From positions 8,097 through 72,096 of the forward strand of contig CALFEO010000026.1 in assembly GCA_937949995.1 (NCBI GenBank): a DNA stretch of 64,000 nucleotides, written 5' to 3'. The translations under genes and the position numbers were made by a program. This stretch comes from an uncultured bacterium. GTDB lineage: Bacteria > Patescibacteriota > Patescibacteriia > 2-12-FULL-60-25. The notes below the pieces were generated by a model. That model ran no database searches and was not told the DNA's origin. It saw nothing but the letters and a program-made list of their open reading frames with translations. This document shows positions 15,791 through 23,740 of the stretch, one piece after another. The stretch's first letter is position 1, and the number at the start of each line of letters is the position of its first letter.

Positions 15791-16904
15791 TAATCACCGT
15801 TTTCGCGGTTTTCTGCCAACTGAATTCTTGAGCACGTTTGAACCCCATTTCCGATCTTAAAATACAAGCCCTCTCATCCTCCACGCAAATCAATGATGCC
15901 GTTGCCCAAACGTCCTCATCTTGCGGGTCCATAATCATACCAGCCTCGCCGACAACCTCAGGCAACGCTCCCCTGTTGCTAACCGCAACCGGCGTACCGG
16001 CCTGCATAGCCTCCAAAGCTGCCAACCCAAAACCCTCGTCCAAAGATGGCACGGCAACCAAATTCGCGGCCAATAATAAAATCCTTTTTTGTTCCTCGGT
16101 AACACTGCGATATCTATGAAAAAACTGATCTTCGGTTGCATTTAGTGATTTTATCTGCATTTCCACATCTTCATACTTCCACCCGTTGGCTCCCGCCACA
16201 ACCAAATCCGGCGCTTGCGCCGATTTTTGCATGGCTTTTTTCCACGCCCTAATCAACATCCCAATATTCTTCCTCGGCTCCACAGTCCCCAAACACAACA
16301 CAAACCCTCTCCCCAAACCCAACTCCCGCTCACAAAAATCTCTAGCTCTTGCTTTATTATTTATTAATTGTTCTTTATTATTTACGCGAAGCGTAGAGTC
16401 CCCTCCCTCATAAGTTACTGCGATCTTTTCAGCATCGATCTTAAGAAGTTTAACAATTTGTGATTTGGTGAATTCCGAAACTGCAAGAATAGCCGGCGCG
16501 CGTCTTAATCCTTTGCTGAATAAATATGTTGTCATCCGCCTTTGCCACCAAGGTTGATTAAACCACTCCGGATGCTCAAAAATAATCAAATCATGCACCC
16601 AAGGAACCGCGGGAACTTTCAAAGCCGGCGCTATCGACCCTGCGGGTACAAACAACAAATCGCAAGGCTTATCCTTAAGCGCCTTCCGCAAAGATCCCCC
16701 CGTCGCATCTTTCAACTTCACCGTATCACCTACCAACCAATCAACTCCCTCCGGCACATAAAACCTAAAAACGAATTGCGAATTTCGTATTTCGTATTTC
16801 GCCAATTGTTCGCACAATGATCTGGCTGCATGCGCAACCCCCGCACCCGCAGATCCATCCCGAGGCAAACATCTCAAGTCAACTCCGATCACTTTATTTT
16901 TCAT
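15768..16904 (-). CDS. Glycosyltransferase family 4 protein
   Basis: A GT-B fold retaining glycosyltransferase, probably for cell-surface polysaccharide. The C-terminal half has the family's marks: LCLGTVEPRKNIGMLIRAW, VVAGANGW, VPSLDEGFGLAALEAMQAG (donor-binding E-x7-E) and GTPVAVSNRGALPEVVG. The N-terminal half has VPWVHDLIIFEHPEW and AVSEFTKSQI. The ATG at 16904 gives MKNKVIGVDLRCLPRDG, a proper beta-strand start; the longer frame reads into repeat DNA. The last residues LLATSC and the TAG stop are encoded by the AGCTAG repeat, so the original C-terminus was probably different. 378 residues. Confidence 0.92.
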   Translation of the reverse strand: MKNKVIGVDLRCLPRDGSAGAGVAHAARSLCEQLAKYEIRNSQFVFRFYVPEGVDWLVGDTVKLKDATGGSLRKALKDKPCDLLFVPAGSIAPALKVPAVPWVHDLIIFEHPEWFNQPWWQRRMTTYLFSKGLRRAPAILAVSEFTKSQIVKLLKIDAEKIAVTYEGGDSTLRVNNKEQLINNKARARDFCERELGLGRGFVLCLGTVEPRKNIGMLIRAWKKAMQKSAQAPDLVVAGANGWKYEDVEMQIKSLNATEDQFFHRYRSVTEEQKRILLLAANLVAVPSLDEGFGLAALEAMQAGTPVAVSNRGALPEVVGEAGMIMDPQDEDVWATASLICVEDERACILRSEMGFKRAQEFSWQKTAKTVIKLLATSC

Positions 16905-16909
16905 AACAA

Positions 16910-17209
16910 AAAATTTGTTCATCAAGATTAATGTAACGACTACGAAGTTCATCAAGACCAAAGTTCATCAAGATAAAAGTTAAAAGTTTATCAAGAGCGA
17001 CTTAAGAGTTCATCAAGTTTAAAGTCTAAAGTTTATGAAGAGTTACTCATGCTTCTCTTGATGAACTTTAAACTTGATGAACTTGTTACTTGGGACGATG
17101 AACTTTTGACTTGATGAACTTGTTACTTGGTGAGATAAACTTTAATCTTAACCACTGAACTCGTTATATACAGCCCGCCCCGTCGAATGACGGGGCTATA
17201 AACGTTTGA
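16910..17209. repeat. GTTCATCAAG block with hairpin copy 4 and CTGAACTCG element
   Basis: GTTCATCAAG half-sites run to the hairpin core at 17031-17066 (arms GTTTATGAAGAG and CTCTTGATGAAC, loop TTACTCATGCTT), then CTTGATGAAC half-sites. Flanking words (TCAAGTTTAAAGTCTAAAG, TTGTTACTTGG) match the der blocks. The CTGAACTCGTTATATACAGC element with a CCCCGT/ACGGGG palindrome follows at 17153-17209. Confidence 0.88.
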
Positions 17210-17212
17210 TAG

Positions 17213-17245
17213 CTAGTAGCTAGTAGCTAGTGGCTGGTAGCTGGA
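17213..17245. repeat. AGCTAG tract
   Basis: TAGCTAGTAGC, TAGTAGCTAGTGGC and TGGTAGCTGG words, 11 bases from the stop of the minus-strand carboxypeptidase gene. Confidence 0.85.
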
Positions 17246-17255
17246 GTAAATAAAC

Positions 17256-18203
17256 TTATTTATTCCAATCATATGCATCAAACACCCAAGCCGTAATCGC
17301 TTTAACATCCGTGTAACGTGCGAAATGATTATCACTTCCAAGCAATACAACCACAACTTCATTGCCCTGCTCATTCCTGGTGACTTGCGCCAAATTATAT
17401 CCGGTAATCGGCAAAGATCCTGTTTTGGCTCCAATAATTTTATAAGGAGATTTATTCAGATATGAATAAATCAACAGATTTGTCGGTTCAATTATATATT
17501 CTTTTTCTTGTGCTGTTTTAATTGTTAAAGATGATTCTTGCATCACTTCTCTTATTTCAGGCTTGCCGATAACCGTAGTTAACAGCGCCGCCACATCAGC
17601 CGCATTGCCTTGATTGCCATAATCCAAACCCGAAGGGTCGGTAAATTTTAATGAAACCAAATTCAATTCTACCGCTTTCGCATTCATCTTTTCCACAAAT
17701 TCCGCCCGTGTCAAACCGGTGCCTCTGGCCAAAATATTTGCGGCCTCATTGGTTGATCCGACAAGCAGGGCTCTGAACAGATCTCTGCGCGTTACGGTAT
17801 CACCGACTCTGAAAGTGGATCTGCTTTCCTTGGGAAAATCTTCGTTCAGAAAAACCAATTCACCGCCAAGTTCCGGATCGTGCTCCAAAACCACCAAAGC
17901 CGTCATCAATTTCGTCAAACTGGCAATTGAATGAACATCGTGCGGTTTATAAGTAAATAAAATACCCGAACTTTTCACGTCAGCCACAAAAACACTTTTG
18001 CCGGTATGCACAACTCCCAAATCATTTATATCTTTTTTCTTGGGTGGTAAAACTATTTTGGTGTTATTGAATTGTTGATTAACATGCACCAATCGCGGTT
18101 CCACCGGAGTATTCAAACCGTACATCCAAACCGGATGTATCGAATTTTCCATAGCCGGCGTCATCGAAAGCGCGGCCAATAAAGCAAATAAACTTCCTAA
18201 CAT
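17256..18203 (-). CDS. Serine-type D-Ala-D-Ala carboxypeptidase (peptidase S11)
   Basis: A penicillin-binding-protein-like enzyme that trims peptidoglycan stem peptides outside the membrane. The three active-site motifs are present: SLTK (S95, K98), STN (150-152) and KTG (260-262). FTDPSGLDYGN is typical of the S11 family. The N-terminus MLGSLFALLAALSMTPA is a signal peptide or anchor. At 315 residues it has the catalytic domain but not the long C-terminal beta domain and amphipathic anchor of PBP5. No Shine-Dalgarno sequence is visible. Confidence 0.92.
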   Translation of the reverse strand: MLGSLFALLAALSMTPAMENSIHPVWMYGLNTPVEPRLVHVNQQFNNTKIVLPPKKKDINDLGVVHTGKSVFVADVKSSGILFTYKPHDVHSIASLTKLMTALVVLEHDPELGGELVFLNEDFPKESRSTFRVGDTVTRRDLFRALLVGSTNEAANILARGTGLTRAEFVEKMNAKAVELNLVSLKFTDPSGLDYGNQGNAADVAALLTTVIGKPEIREVMQESSLTIKTAQEKEYIIEPTNLLIYSYLNKSPYKIIGAKTGSLPITGYNLAQVTRNEQGNEVVVVLLGSDNHFARYTDVKAITAWVFDAYDWNK

Positions 18204-18204
18204 A

Positions 18205-18415
18205 AATAACTATAAGTTCATCAAGTTTAAAGTAACAAGTTCGTCAAGAGTTCATCCCACTACGCCAACCCACTTCGCTGATGCTACGAGGGTCACGGGG
18301 CTTCGCGGGACAGGTCAAGTAAAAAGTATAAAGTTCTTCAAGAGTTACTCTTGCTTCTCTTGATGAACTTTAGACTTGATGAACTTGTTACTTGATAAAT
18401 TTGTTACTCGATACA
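18205..18415. repeat. GTTCATCAAG block with hairpin copy 5
   Basis: Hairpin core at 18333-18368 (arms GTTCTTCAAGAG and CTCTTGATGAAC, loop TTACTCTTGCTT). Left of it is CCCACTACGCCAACCCACTT with GGGTCACGGGGCTTCGCGGG, a word also found at 21840-21905 and 33080-33115. Confidence 0.85.
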
Positions 18416-18425
18416 ATCAACGTAA

Positions 18426-19013
18426 CTATACCTCAATCGATCCTTCGCTTTCATCAAGTTTCTTTTCCGGCTCATCAGGTTCTTTCAATTGCTCCAACAT
18501 ATCCGATATTGCCGTATGACCTCGCAATTCTTGATATTCGGGTAAATCTTTGATTGATTTTAATCCCAGATGATTTAAAAAATCAAAAGTTACCGCATAA
18601 GTCGATTGCCCCAAACGCATATCCTCTTTTTGCTCCACCAATCCGCGAATCATCAAATTTCTTAATATCATGGATGATTGTACTCCGCGAATTTGTTCCA
18701 GTTCCGGCCTTGTCATGGGCCCGCGATAAGCCAAAATCGTCAAAGCTTCCAAAGCCGCGCGGGTCAGCTCGCCCTGCTCTTCATCTTTTGCCACTTTTGA
18801 TACGAATTCCGCGGCCTCCGGATGCGAAACCAAACTCACCTCTTTTTCATACCGTTGCAGGATGATACCGCGTTCAGTCAAACCACCCTCCAACGAGTCC
18901 AAAGCCGCCGCCACATCTTCCGCGCTTTTCCCCGTTAATTCGGCAAGCTTGCGTTCGCTTAACGGTTTTCCGCAAGCAAACAATATCGCCTCAATTATTT
19001 GTTCCAATTGCAT
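18426..19013 (-). CDS. scpB: Segregation and condensation protein B
   Basis: ScpB is the winged-helix partner of the SMC-ScpA condensin. Typical signatures are EQIIEAILFACGKPLSERKLAEL at the N-terminus (first winged helix), ALEALTILAYRGPMTRPELEQIRGV in the middle, and LGQSTYAVTFDFLNHLGLKSIKDLPE. The acidic tail after residue 170 is variable in the family. It lies 21 bases after scpA in the same direction, the standard pair. The SMC gene itself is not in the window. 195 residues, no Shine-Dalgarno sequence. Confidence 0.96.
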   Translation of the reverse strand: MQLEQIIEAILFACGKPLSERKLAELTGKSAEDVAAALDSLEGGLTERGIILQRYEKEVSLVSHPEAAEFVSKVAKDEEQGELTRAALEALTILAYRGPMTRPELEQIRGVQSSMILRNLMIRGLVEQKEDMRLGQSTYAVTFDFLNHLGLKSIKDLPEYQELRGHTAISDMLEQLKEPDEPEKKLDESEGSIEV

Positions 19014-19034
19014 ATTATTATAATCTTCTTGTAA

Positions 19035-19778
19035 TCAAATATCCGTATATTCGGCCAAAGGATCTCGCTTCGGCGCTTCGGGATGAATACTGATATCAAT
19101 ATCATTAAAAACCGATTGTTGCTCTACCTGAATAAATCTTTGCTTGATTAATTCCAATAATGCCAAAAATCCGACAATAGCCTCTTGTTTATGCTTAGCG
19201 CCTTGAATGAATTGTTTAAACGATACTTTTGCATGCTTGCGGATTCTTCCGTACAAATCGTGAATTTTTTCTTGAATTGAAACCGCCCTTTCCACCGCTG
19301 CTTTCGGCAATCTGATTATGGGCTCGATGCGCGAAATAACTCTTCGCATTACCTCAAGCATAATGGTAACATCAACTCCCTTGGGAGGTGAAAACGCGAT
19401 CTGCCTTTGCTTAACGGTTACCAATTTTCGCGGATAAGATCGCTGTGTCGTATTCCAAATATCATTCAAGGCTCGTGCCGCTTCCACAAACATCTGATAC
19501 TGCCTTAATTGCGACTCCAAATCCAAGCCTTCTTCCATTTCCTGATCCTCAAAATCCGGCATCAACAACTTTGACTTCAAATAAACCAATTTGGATGCCA
19601 CAACCAAAAAATCCGCCATTTCCTCGGGCGGAACCGTTTGCTCTTCCATATACTTGATAAATTGATCCGCGACTCCGGCCAGTGAAATATTGGATATTTC
19701 CAGCTCATTCCGCTCCACAAGCTGAAGAAGAAGGTCCAAAGGACCCTCAAAATGCTCGATATTCACCGTATAACCCAT
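19035..19778 (-). CDS. scpA: Segregation and condensation protein A
   Basis: ScpA is the kleisin that bridges SMC heads. The N-terminus NIEHFEGPLDLLLQLVERNELEI is diagnostic, followed by VADQFIKYME, EEMADFLVVASKLVYLKSKLL and the C-terminal winged helix (QEAIVGFLALLELIKQRFIQVEQ). 247 residues, a normal length. It is upstream of scpB and the two are likely co-transcribed. Confidence 0.97.
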   Translation of the reverse strand: MGYTVNIEHFEGPLDLLLQLVERNELEISNISLAGVADQFIKYMEEQTVPPEEMADFLVVASKLVYLKSKLLMPDFEDQEMEEGLDLESQLRQYQMFVEAARALNDIWNTTQRSYPRKLVTVKQRQIAFSPPKGVDVTIMLEVMRRVISRIEPIIRLPKAAVERAVSIQEKIHDLYGRIRKHAKVSFKQFIQGAKHKQEAIVGFLALLELIKQRFIQVEQQSVFNDIDISIHPEAPKRDPLAEYTDI

Positions 19779-19818
19779 AAACGCAATAATACAAGAAAAG
19801 CCTTTTTTTGGCTAGTTC

Positions 19819-19847
19819 TTGACAATTTTGCCAAACTTTGTTTAACT
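19819..19847 (+). promoter_or_regulatory. Promoter of the 74-residue orphan gene
   Basis: TTGACA, 17 bases, TTAACT. The same two hexamers at the same spacing precede the orphan gene ending at 24915. Confidence 0.6.
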
Positions 19848-19892
19848 GGCATATCAAACAGTACCTTATACATTTAAACAAAAGAGGTTTTC

Positions 19893-20117
19893 ATGACTCA
19901 ACTCGCGGACGATAAAGTTTGGCACCTGCTTCGACTGAACGCTCAAAACGTTGGTTGGGCGCACATCATCCGCACCGAAATATTGGAACATTTTTTTGCC
20001 ATAAGAGATGGCGGCAACGCATCAACGTACAAAACTCTGCACATTTTTTACGAAAAAGTCGCCACTCCCGAAGAACGCAAACAAATGCTATCCGCCGGCT
20101 ATCAACCCAAGTGCTGA
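19893..20117 (+). CDS. Small orphan protein, 74 residues
   Basis: I do not recognise the product. It is a predicted soluble, mostly helical protein beginning MTQLADDKVWHLLRLN, with EILEHFFAI and YEKVATPEERKQML and a single cysteine at the last position. An AAAGAGG ribosome binding site sits seven bases before the ATG, a TTGACA promoter precedes it and a strong terminator follows. This complete single-gene unit makes it a real gene despite its size. It lies divergent from scpA. Confidence 0.75.
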   Translation: MTQLADDKVWHLLRLNAQNVGWAHIIRTEILEHFFAIRDGGNASTYKTLHIFYEKVATPEERKQMLSAGYQPKC

Positions 20118-20130
20118 TCAACACTACTTC

Positions 20131-20159
20131 GCTCTCAAATCTTGAGAGCTTTTCTTTTT
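20131..20159 (+). terminator. Intrinsic terminator
   Basis: GCTCTCAA, loop ATC, TTGAGAGC, then TTTTCTTTTT. Confidence 0.9.
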
Positions 20160-20283
20160 ACAAAATTCAAACTTCTTATATCTCCTACTTAACATTGCAG
20201 GCATTATCAAACATCAACTAAATTTCTCATTTCAACAACACATGATAATCTCCAACAAATAAACCCACTTAATAAACCTCCTT

Positions 20284-20631
20284 TGTCATTTCGAACGCAC
20301 GTGAGAAATCTCCGCTTACCAACCCAATGTTAGTAATAACAGTGGAGATTTCTCACATCCGATTCTCCGCCTGAGGCGGATGCGCCTAAGGAGCAGAAAT
20401 GACAAACCTTGGTTGGTAATAACAGCGGAAATTTCTCACATCCGATTCGAAATGACGAACTGTTATTTAGTTGGTGATAACAGCGGAAATTTCTCACATC
20501 CGATTCGAAATGACGAACCTTAGTTGATTCAGAGAGCTATACAGTTGGAGATTTCTCACGTCCGATTCGAAATGACGAATCGTAGTTTGTTTGGCTGGCA
20601 GCTAGCAGCTAGTAGCTAGAGGCTGGGTAAA
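20284..20631. repeat. Tandem GTCATT-family array and AGCTAG tract
   Basis: A head-on unit (TTTGTCATTTCGAAC to GAGAAATCTCC) is followed by four same-direction units of the form ACAG[TC]GGA[GA]ATTTCTCAC to GAAATGAC[GA]AA, at a period near 60 bases. The first contains the 31-bp insertion at 20366-20396. An AGCTAG tract at 20593-20631 closes the array and encodes the end of pyrD. The 120 bases before the array, after the terminator, hold nothing I recognise. Confidence 0.88.
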
Positions 20632-21710
20632 TCAACCCCTATCGCTTCCTTCACATTCTTAAACCCATCTTCTTTAAGCTTTACCGATAATTCCCGCATC
20701 ACCCGGCCGGGCCAAAGCGGACCATGATAAATCAATCCCGTAACAACCTGCACCGCCGAGGCTCCCAATCTTATCTTGCGATATATATCTTCAGCCGTAT
20801 TGATTCCTCCTATGCCGATAAACTCAAAACGCGGTCTGCCATACTTGGCCATAAAAGCCAAAGCCGCATCGGCCTTGCTTTTCAATCCGGGCCCCGAAAC
20901 ACCTCCGCTCATATCCGCTTTCAATTTTGGTGAAATCAAACCCTCTCTGCTATGTGTCAAATTACACATAATAAAACCCTTAACCCAACCGTACGGCTCC
21001 GTATCGCGCAAAATTTCCAACATTCTCTCTTCCGTAAGCTCGGGCGAAAGTTTAAAAAACACGGGTTTAAAAGGACTCAATTCATTTAATCTTCGTAACA
21101 ATTCACGATACAAATCCGCATTTTCACAATATTGACAGCTGTCTCCAACATTCGGGCACGAGACATTAACCGTTACATAATCAGCATACAATTGCAGTTT
21201 TTGAAAAGCCGAAAGCAAATCTTCCAAACCCGCTTCTCCGGAAAGATTGGGCACATTTGATTTGGCTACGGATATACCAACCGGTATCGGCCACTGTTCC
21301 GAATCTTTGGCGAATCTTTGCCTCGCCGCATCCGCTCCACTGCTGACTAATCCGTAATTCACCACCAAGGCTCTGTCTTCCGGCAAACGCCACAATCTTG
21401 GTCGTGGATTTCCCGGACTCATTCGCCCTGTAACTGTCCCGGCTTCAACATACGAAAAACCCACCTCTTTCAAGATATTGATTATCGTCCCCTCTTTATC
21501 AAATCCGGCGCCAACTCCCAAGGGATGCGCAAGTTTTACTCCCGCAATGTTCGTCTCCAATATCGGATCATTAACCGGCCCGCAAACCATTCTGACCAAC
21601 CAACGCGTCAACCCATTACTCCCCAACAACCTGCCGACCCAATTAAAAAAATGATGCATAACCTCCGGGTCAAACAAAAACAAAACCGGCTTTACAATCT
21701 TTTCATACAT
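20616..21710 (-). CDS. pyrD: Dihydroorotate dehydrogenase, class 2-like
   Basis: FMN enzyme of pyrimidine synthesis that oxidises dihydroorotate to orotate. The N-terminal helical extension (MYEKIVKPVLFLFDPEVMHH), AHPLGVGAGFDKEG, GTVTGRMSPGNPRPR and the C-terminal FMN site (GIGGINTAEDIYRKIRLGAS, VQVVTGLIYHGP) are those of quinone-linked class 2 enzymes. The catalytic loop reads NVSCPN (C185); class 2 enzymes have serine there and class 1 cysteine. VGDSCQYCENADL adds two more cysteines close by. ATG at 21710 fits the family start. The last codons and TAG stop lie inside an AGCTAG repeat. 364 residues. Confidence 0.93.
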   Translation of the reverse strand: MYEKIVKPVLFLFDPEVMHHFFNWVGRLLGSNGLTRWLVRMVCGPVNDPILETNIAGVKLAHPLGVGAGFDKEGTIINILKEVGFSYVEAGTVTGRMSPGNPRPRLWRLPEDRALVVNYGLVSSGADAARQRFAKDSEQWPIPVGISVAKSNVPNLSGEAGLEDLLSAFQKLQLYADYVTVNVSCPNVGDSCQYCENADLYRELLRRLNELSPFKPVFFKLSPELTEERMLEILRDTEPYGWVKGFIMCNLTHSREGLISPKLKADMSGGVSGPGLKSKADAALAFMAKYGRPRFEFIGIGGINTAEDIYRKIRLGASAVQVVTGLIYHGPLWPGRVMRELSVKLKEDGFKNVKEAIGVDLPSL

Positions 21711-21744
21711 ATACTCCGCTAGCGCTACATAAATAAGACTAAAA

Positions 21745-21930
21745 TTCATCACACTAAGTAACAAGTTCATCAAGTCTAAAGTTCATCAAGAGAAGCTTAA
21801 GTTAGTCTTGATAAACTTTAATCTTTAAACTTAACCTGTCCCGCGAAGCCCGTGACCCCCATAGTTTAAACGACGAGGGTTGGCGAAGTGGGTTAGTCGT
21901 AGCGGGATAAACTCGTGAAGAACTTGTTAC
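21745..21930. repeat. GTTCATCAAG block with hairpin copy 6
   Basis: Hairpin core at 21781-21816 (arms GTTCATCAAGAG and GTCTTGATAAAC, loop AAGCTTAAGTTA), then the CCTGTCCCGCGAAGCC word and ACGAGGGTTGGCGAAGTGGG. The right end encodes the C-terminus of aspS. Confidence 0.88.
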
Positions 21931-23327
21931 TTTGATCTTGATAAACTCGTGATATTAGCTTCCGCAATCTGCTCCGTCGAAAGCTCCGAAGGCGCTCCCA
22001 TAAGCAAATCTCTGGCATCGCCTGTTTTCGGAAACGCAATAACCTCTCGGATGGAAGGTTCATTGCAAAGCAGCATCACCAAACGATCGATGCCCGGAGC
22101 CGAACCTCCATGCGGAGGAGCGCCAAATTTAAAAGCTTCCAGCATATGTCCAAACTTCGCTTGCACATCCTCATCCGTTAAACCCAAAACTTTAAAAATC
22201 TTAGCTTGAATCTCCGGCTTGTGTATGCGGATTGATCCGGATGATAATTCGTAACCGTTCAAAACCAAATCCCACGTATCGGCACGTACTTTTAAAGGTT
22301 CAGACTCCAACAAATTCTCATCTTCCGGATTAATCATGCAAAACGGATGATGAGCTGTAGTCATTTCTCCTTGAGAATTCAACTCAAACATCGGAAAATC
22401 AATAATCCAAGCAAACGCCAATTCATTCGGATCGTTCTTATCCTCGCGCAAATCCGGTTTATCGGTGCCATACTTTTCCATCGATTCCGCGTAAGTCAAA
22501 ATTTTAAACGGCTTAAATGTCAATTTCTTTTCGGGCACGACTTCCTTAACCATCTCAATCATCATCCCTTCCAAAACCGCTAAAATATCTTCACGTTCCA
22601 CAAAAGACATCTCAAGATCCAGCTGAGTAAATTCAGGCTGTCTGTCTCCCCGCGCGTCCTCATCCCTGTAACATCTGGCGATTTGATAATATTTTTCCAT
22701 TCCCGCCACCATAAGCAACTGTTTGAATTGTTGCGGTGATTGAGGCAAAACATAAAATTTGCCCGCATGCTGGCGCGAGGGCACTAAAAATTCACGCGCG
22801 CCCTCGGGCGTGCCTTTAACCAAAGTCGGTGTCTCTATTTCCAAAAAACCTTGCGCATCAAGATATCGGCGAAAACTCGAAATCACTTTTGCCCTCATCT
22901 GAAGATTTTTACTCATCCTTTCCGTCCGCAAATCCAAATACCGATATTTTAATCTCAATTCCTCGCTTACAGACGAGGTGTCTTGATCAACCTCAAAAGG
23001 AGGAGTCTCGGCATGATTGTAAACTTCAATATCTTTGGCCAGCACCTCAACTTGTCCGGTAGCCATATTGGGATTGATTTGTTTTTCTCCGCGTTTATTG
23101 ACTACACCCGTTATCGCCAAACAATCTTCGGCGCGCAAACTCTGCATCATCTCTTTGCCGCGATCCGATAATTCACCGGGCACCAAAACAACCTGCACGA
23201 TTCCGGTTTTATCCCGCATGTCCAAAAAAATGATTTTACCCATGTCGCGCCTCACATTCACCCATCCCTTAATTACCACTTCTTCGCCAATTTTTTGCGA
23301 AGTTTCGATATTCATAACTCTTTGCAT
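21927..23327 (-). CDS. aspS: Aspartyl-tRNA synthetase without GAD insertion
   Basis: Class IIb synthetase. The N-terminal OB-fold (EVVIKGWVNVRRDMGKIIFLDMRD) and catalytic motifs are of bacterial type: KYRYLDLR, FLEIETPTLVKGTPEGAREF, SPQQFKQLLMVAGMEKYYQI, RCYRDEDARGDRQPEFTQLD and GGSAPGIDRLVMLL. Bacterial AspRS normally carries an insertion domain (GAD) of about 120 residues between YGTDKPDLR and the WIIDFPMFE strand. Here only about ten residues lie between, giving 466 residues instead of about 590. ATG at 23327 is preferred over in-frame upstream ATGs. The final TSLSRSK and stop are encoded by the adjacent GTTCATCAAG-type repeat. Confidence 0.95.
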   Translation of the reverse strand: MQRVMNIETSQKIGEEVVIKGWVNVRRDMGKIIFLDMRDKTGIVQVVLVPGELSDRGKEMMQSLRAEDCLAITGVVNKRGEKQINPNMATGQVEVLAKDIEVYNHAETPPFEVDQDTSSVSEELRLKYRYLDLRTERMSKNLQMRAKVISSFRRYLDAQGFLEIETPTLVKGTPEGAREFLVPSRQHAGKFYVLPQSPQQFKQLLMVAGMEKYYQIARCYRDEDARGDRQPEFTQLDLEMSFVEREDILAVLEGMMIEMVKEVVPEKKLTFKPFKILTYAESMEKYGTDKPDLREDKNDPNELAFAWIIDFPMFELNSQGEMTTAHHPFCMINPEDENLLESEPLKVRADTWDLVLNGYELSSGSIRIHKPEIQAKIFKVLGLTDEDVQAKFGHMLEAFKFGAPPHGGSAPGIDRLVMLLCNEPSIREVIAFPKTGDARDLLMGAPSELSTEQIAEANITSLSRSK

Positions 23328-23437
23328 ATGCCACCCAGAATACATAGATATCATTAAAAATTCAAGTTTGATTGCAAGAACCAATAACCAACAAAACAAT
23401 AATCACCAAATCATCAATATCGATAAAAAATAACCAA

Positions 23438-23734
23438 TCATTCACCGGCGGGCGGCACAGCCGGACCCGGATTATCCGTAACATGCACGCAAACCCCCTC
23501 ATTTAATTCAACATTGGTTATTTGGCAGGTATTGCCGGGCATGCACGGCAAACGCAAATCCCCTCCGCAGGCGGCTCCGGGCATCCCCAAACCGGCTTCG
23601 GGATTAACAACCGGGGCTTCTGCCGTTTTGATATCGGTTTTAAAAAAAAGAGTATAAATCAAAAAACCTGAAATAAAAGTTATTATTAAAATTACCAAAA
23701 TCGACATAACTTTGCTGTTTTCAACATCATTCAT
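23438..23734 (-). CDS. Small membrane-anchored protein with four-cysteine tail
   Basis: Residues about 9-31 (VMSILVILIITFISGFLIYTLFF) are one transmembrane segment, so the proline-rich C-terminal part is probably outside. That part has four cysteines (ACGG, LPCMPG, NTCQI, GVCVHV) that could form two disulfides, and ends in PGPAVPPAGE. No family recognised. It lies six bases after the larger membrane-anchored gene and is likely co-expressed with it. Confidence 0.7.
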   Translation of the reverse strand: MNDVENSKVMSILVILIITFISGFLIYTLFFKTDIKTAEAPVVNPEAGLGMPGAACGGDLRLPCMPGNTCQITNVELNEGVCVHVTDNPGPAVPPAGE

Positions 23735-23740
23735 ATAACT

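Noticed and set aside
20284..20590. CRISPR-like array
   Set aside because: Sequences between the repeated words are themselves near-identical and no cas gene is present.
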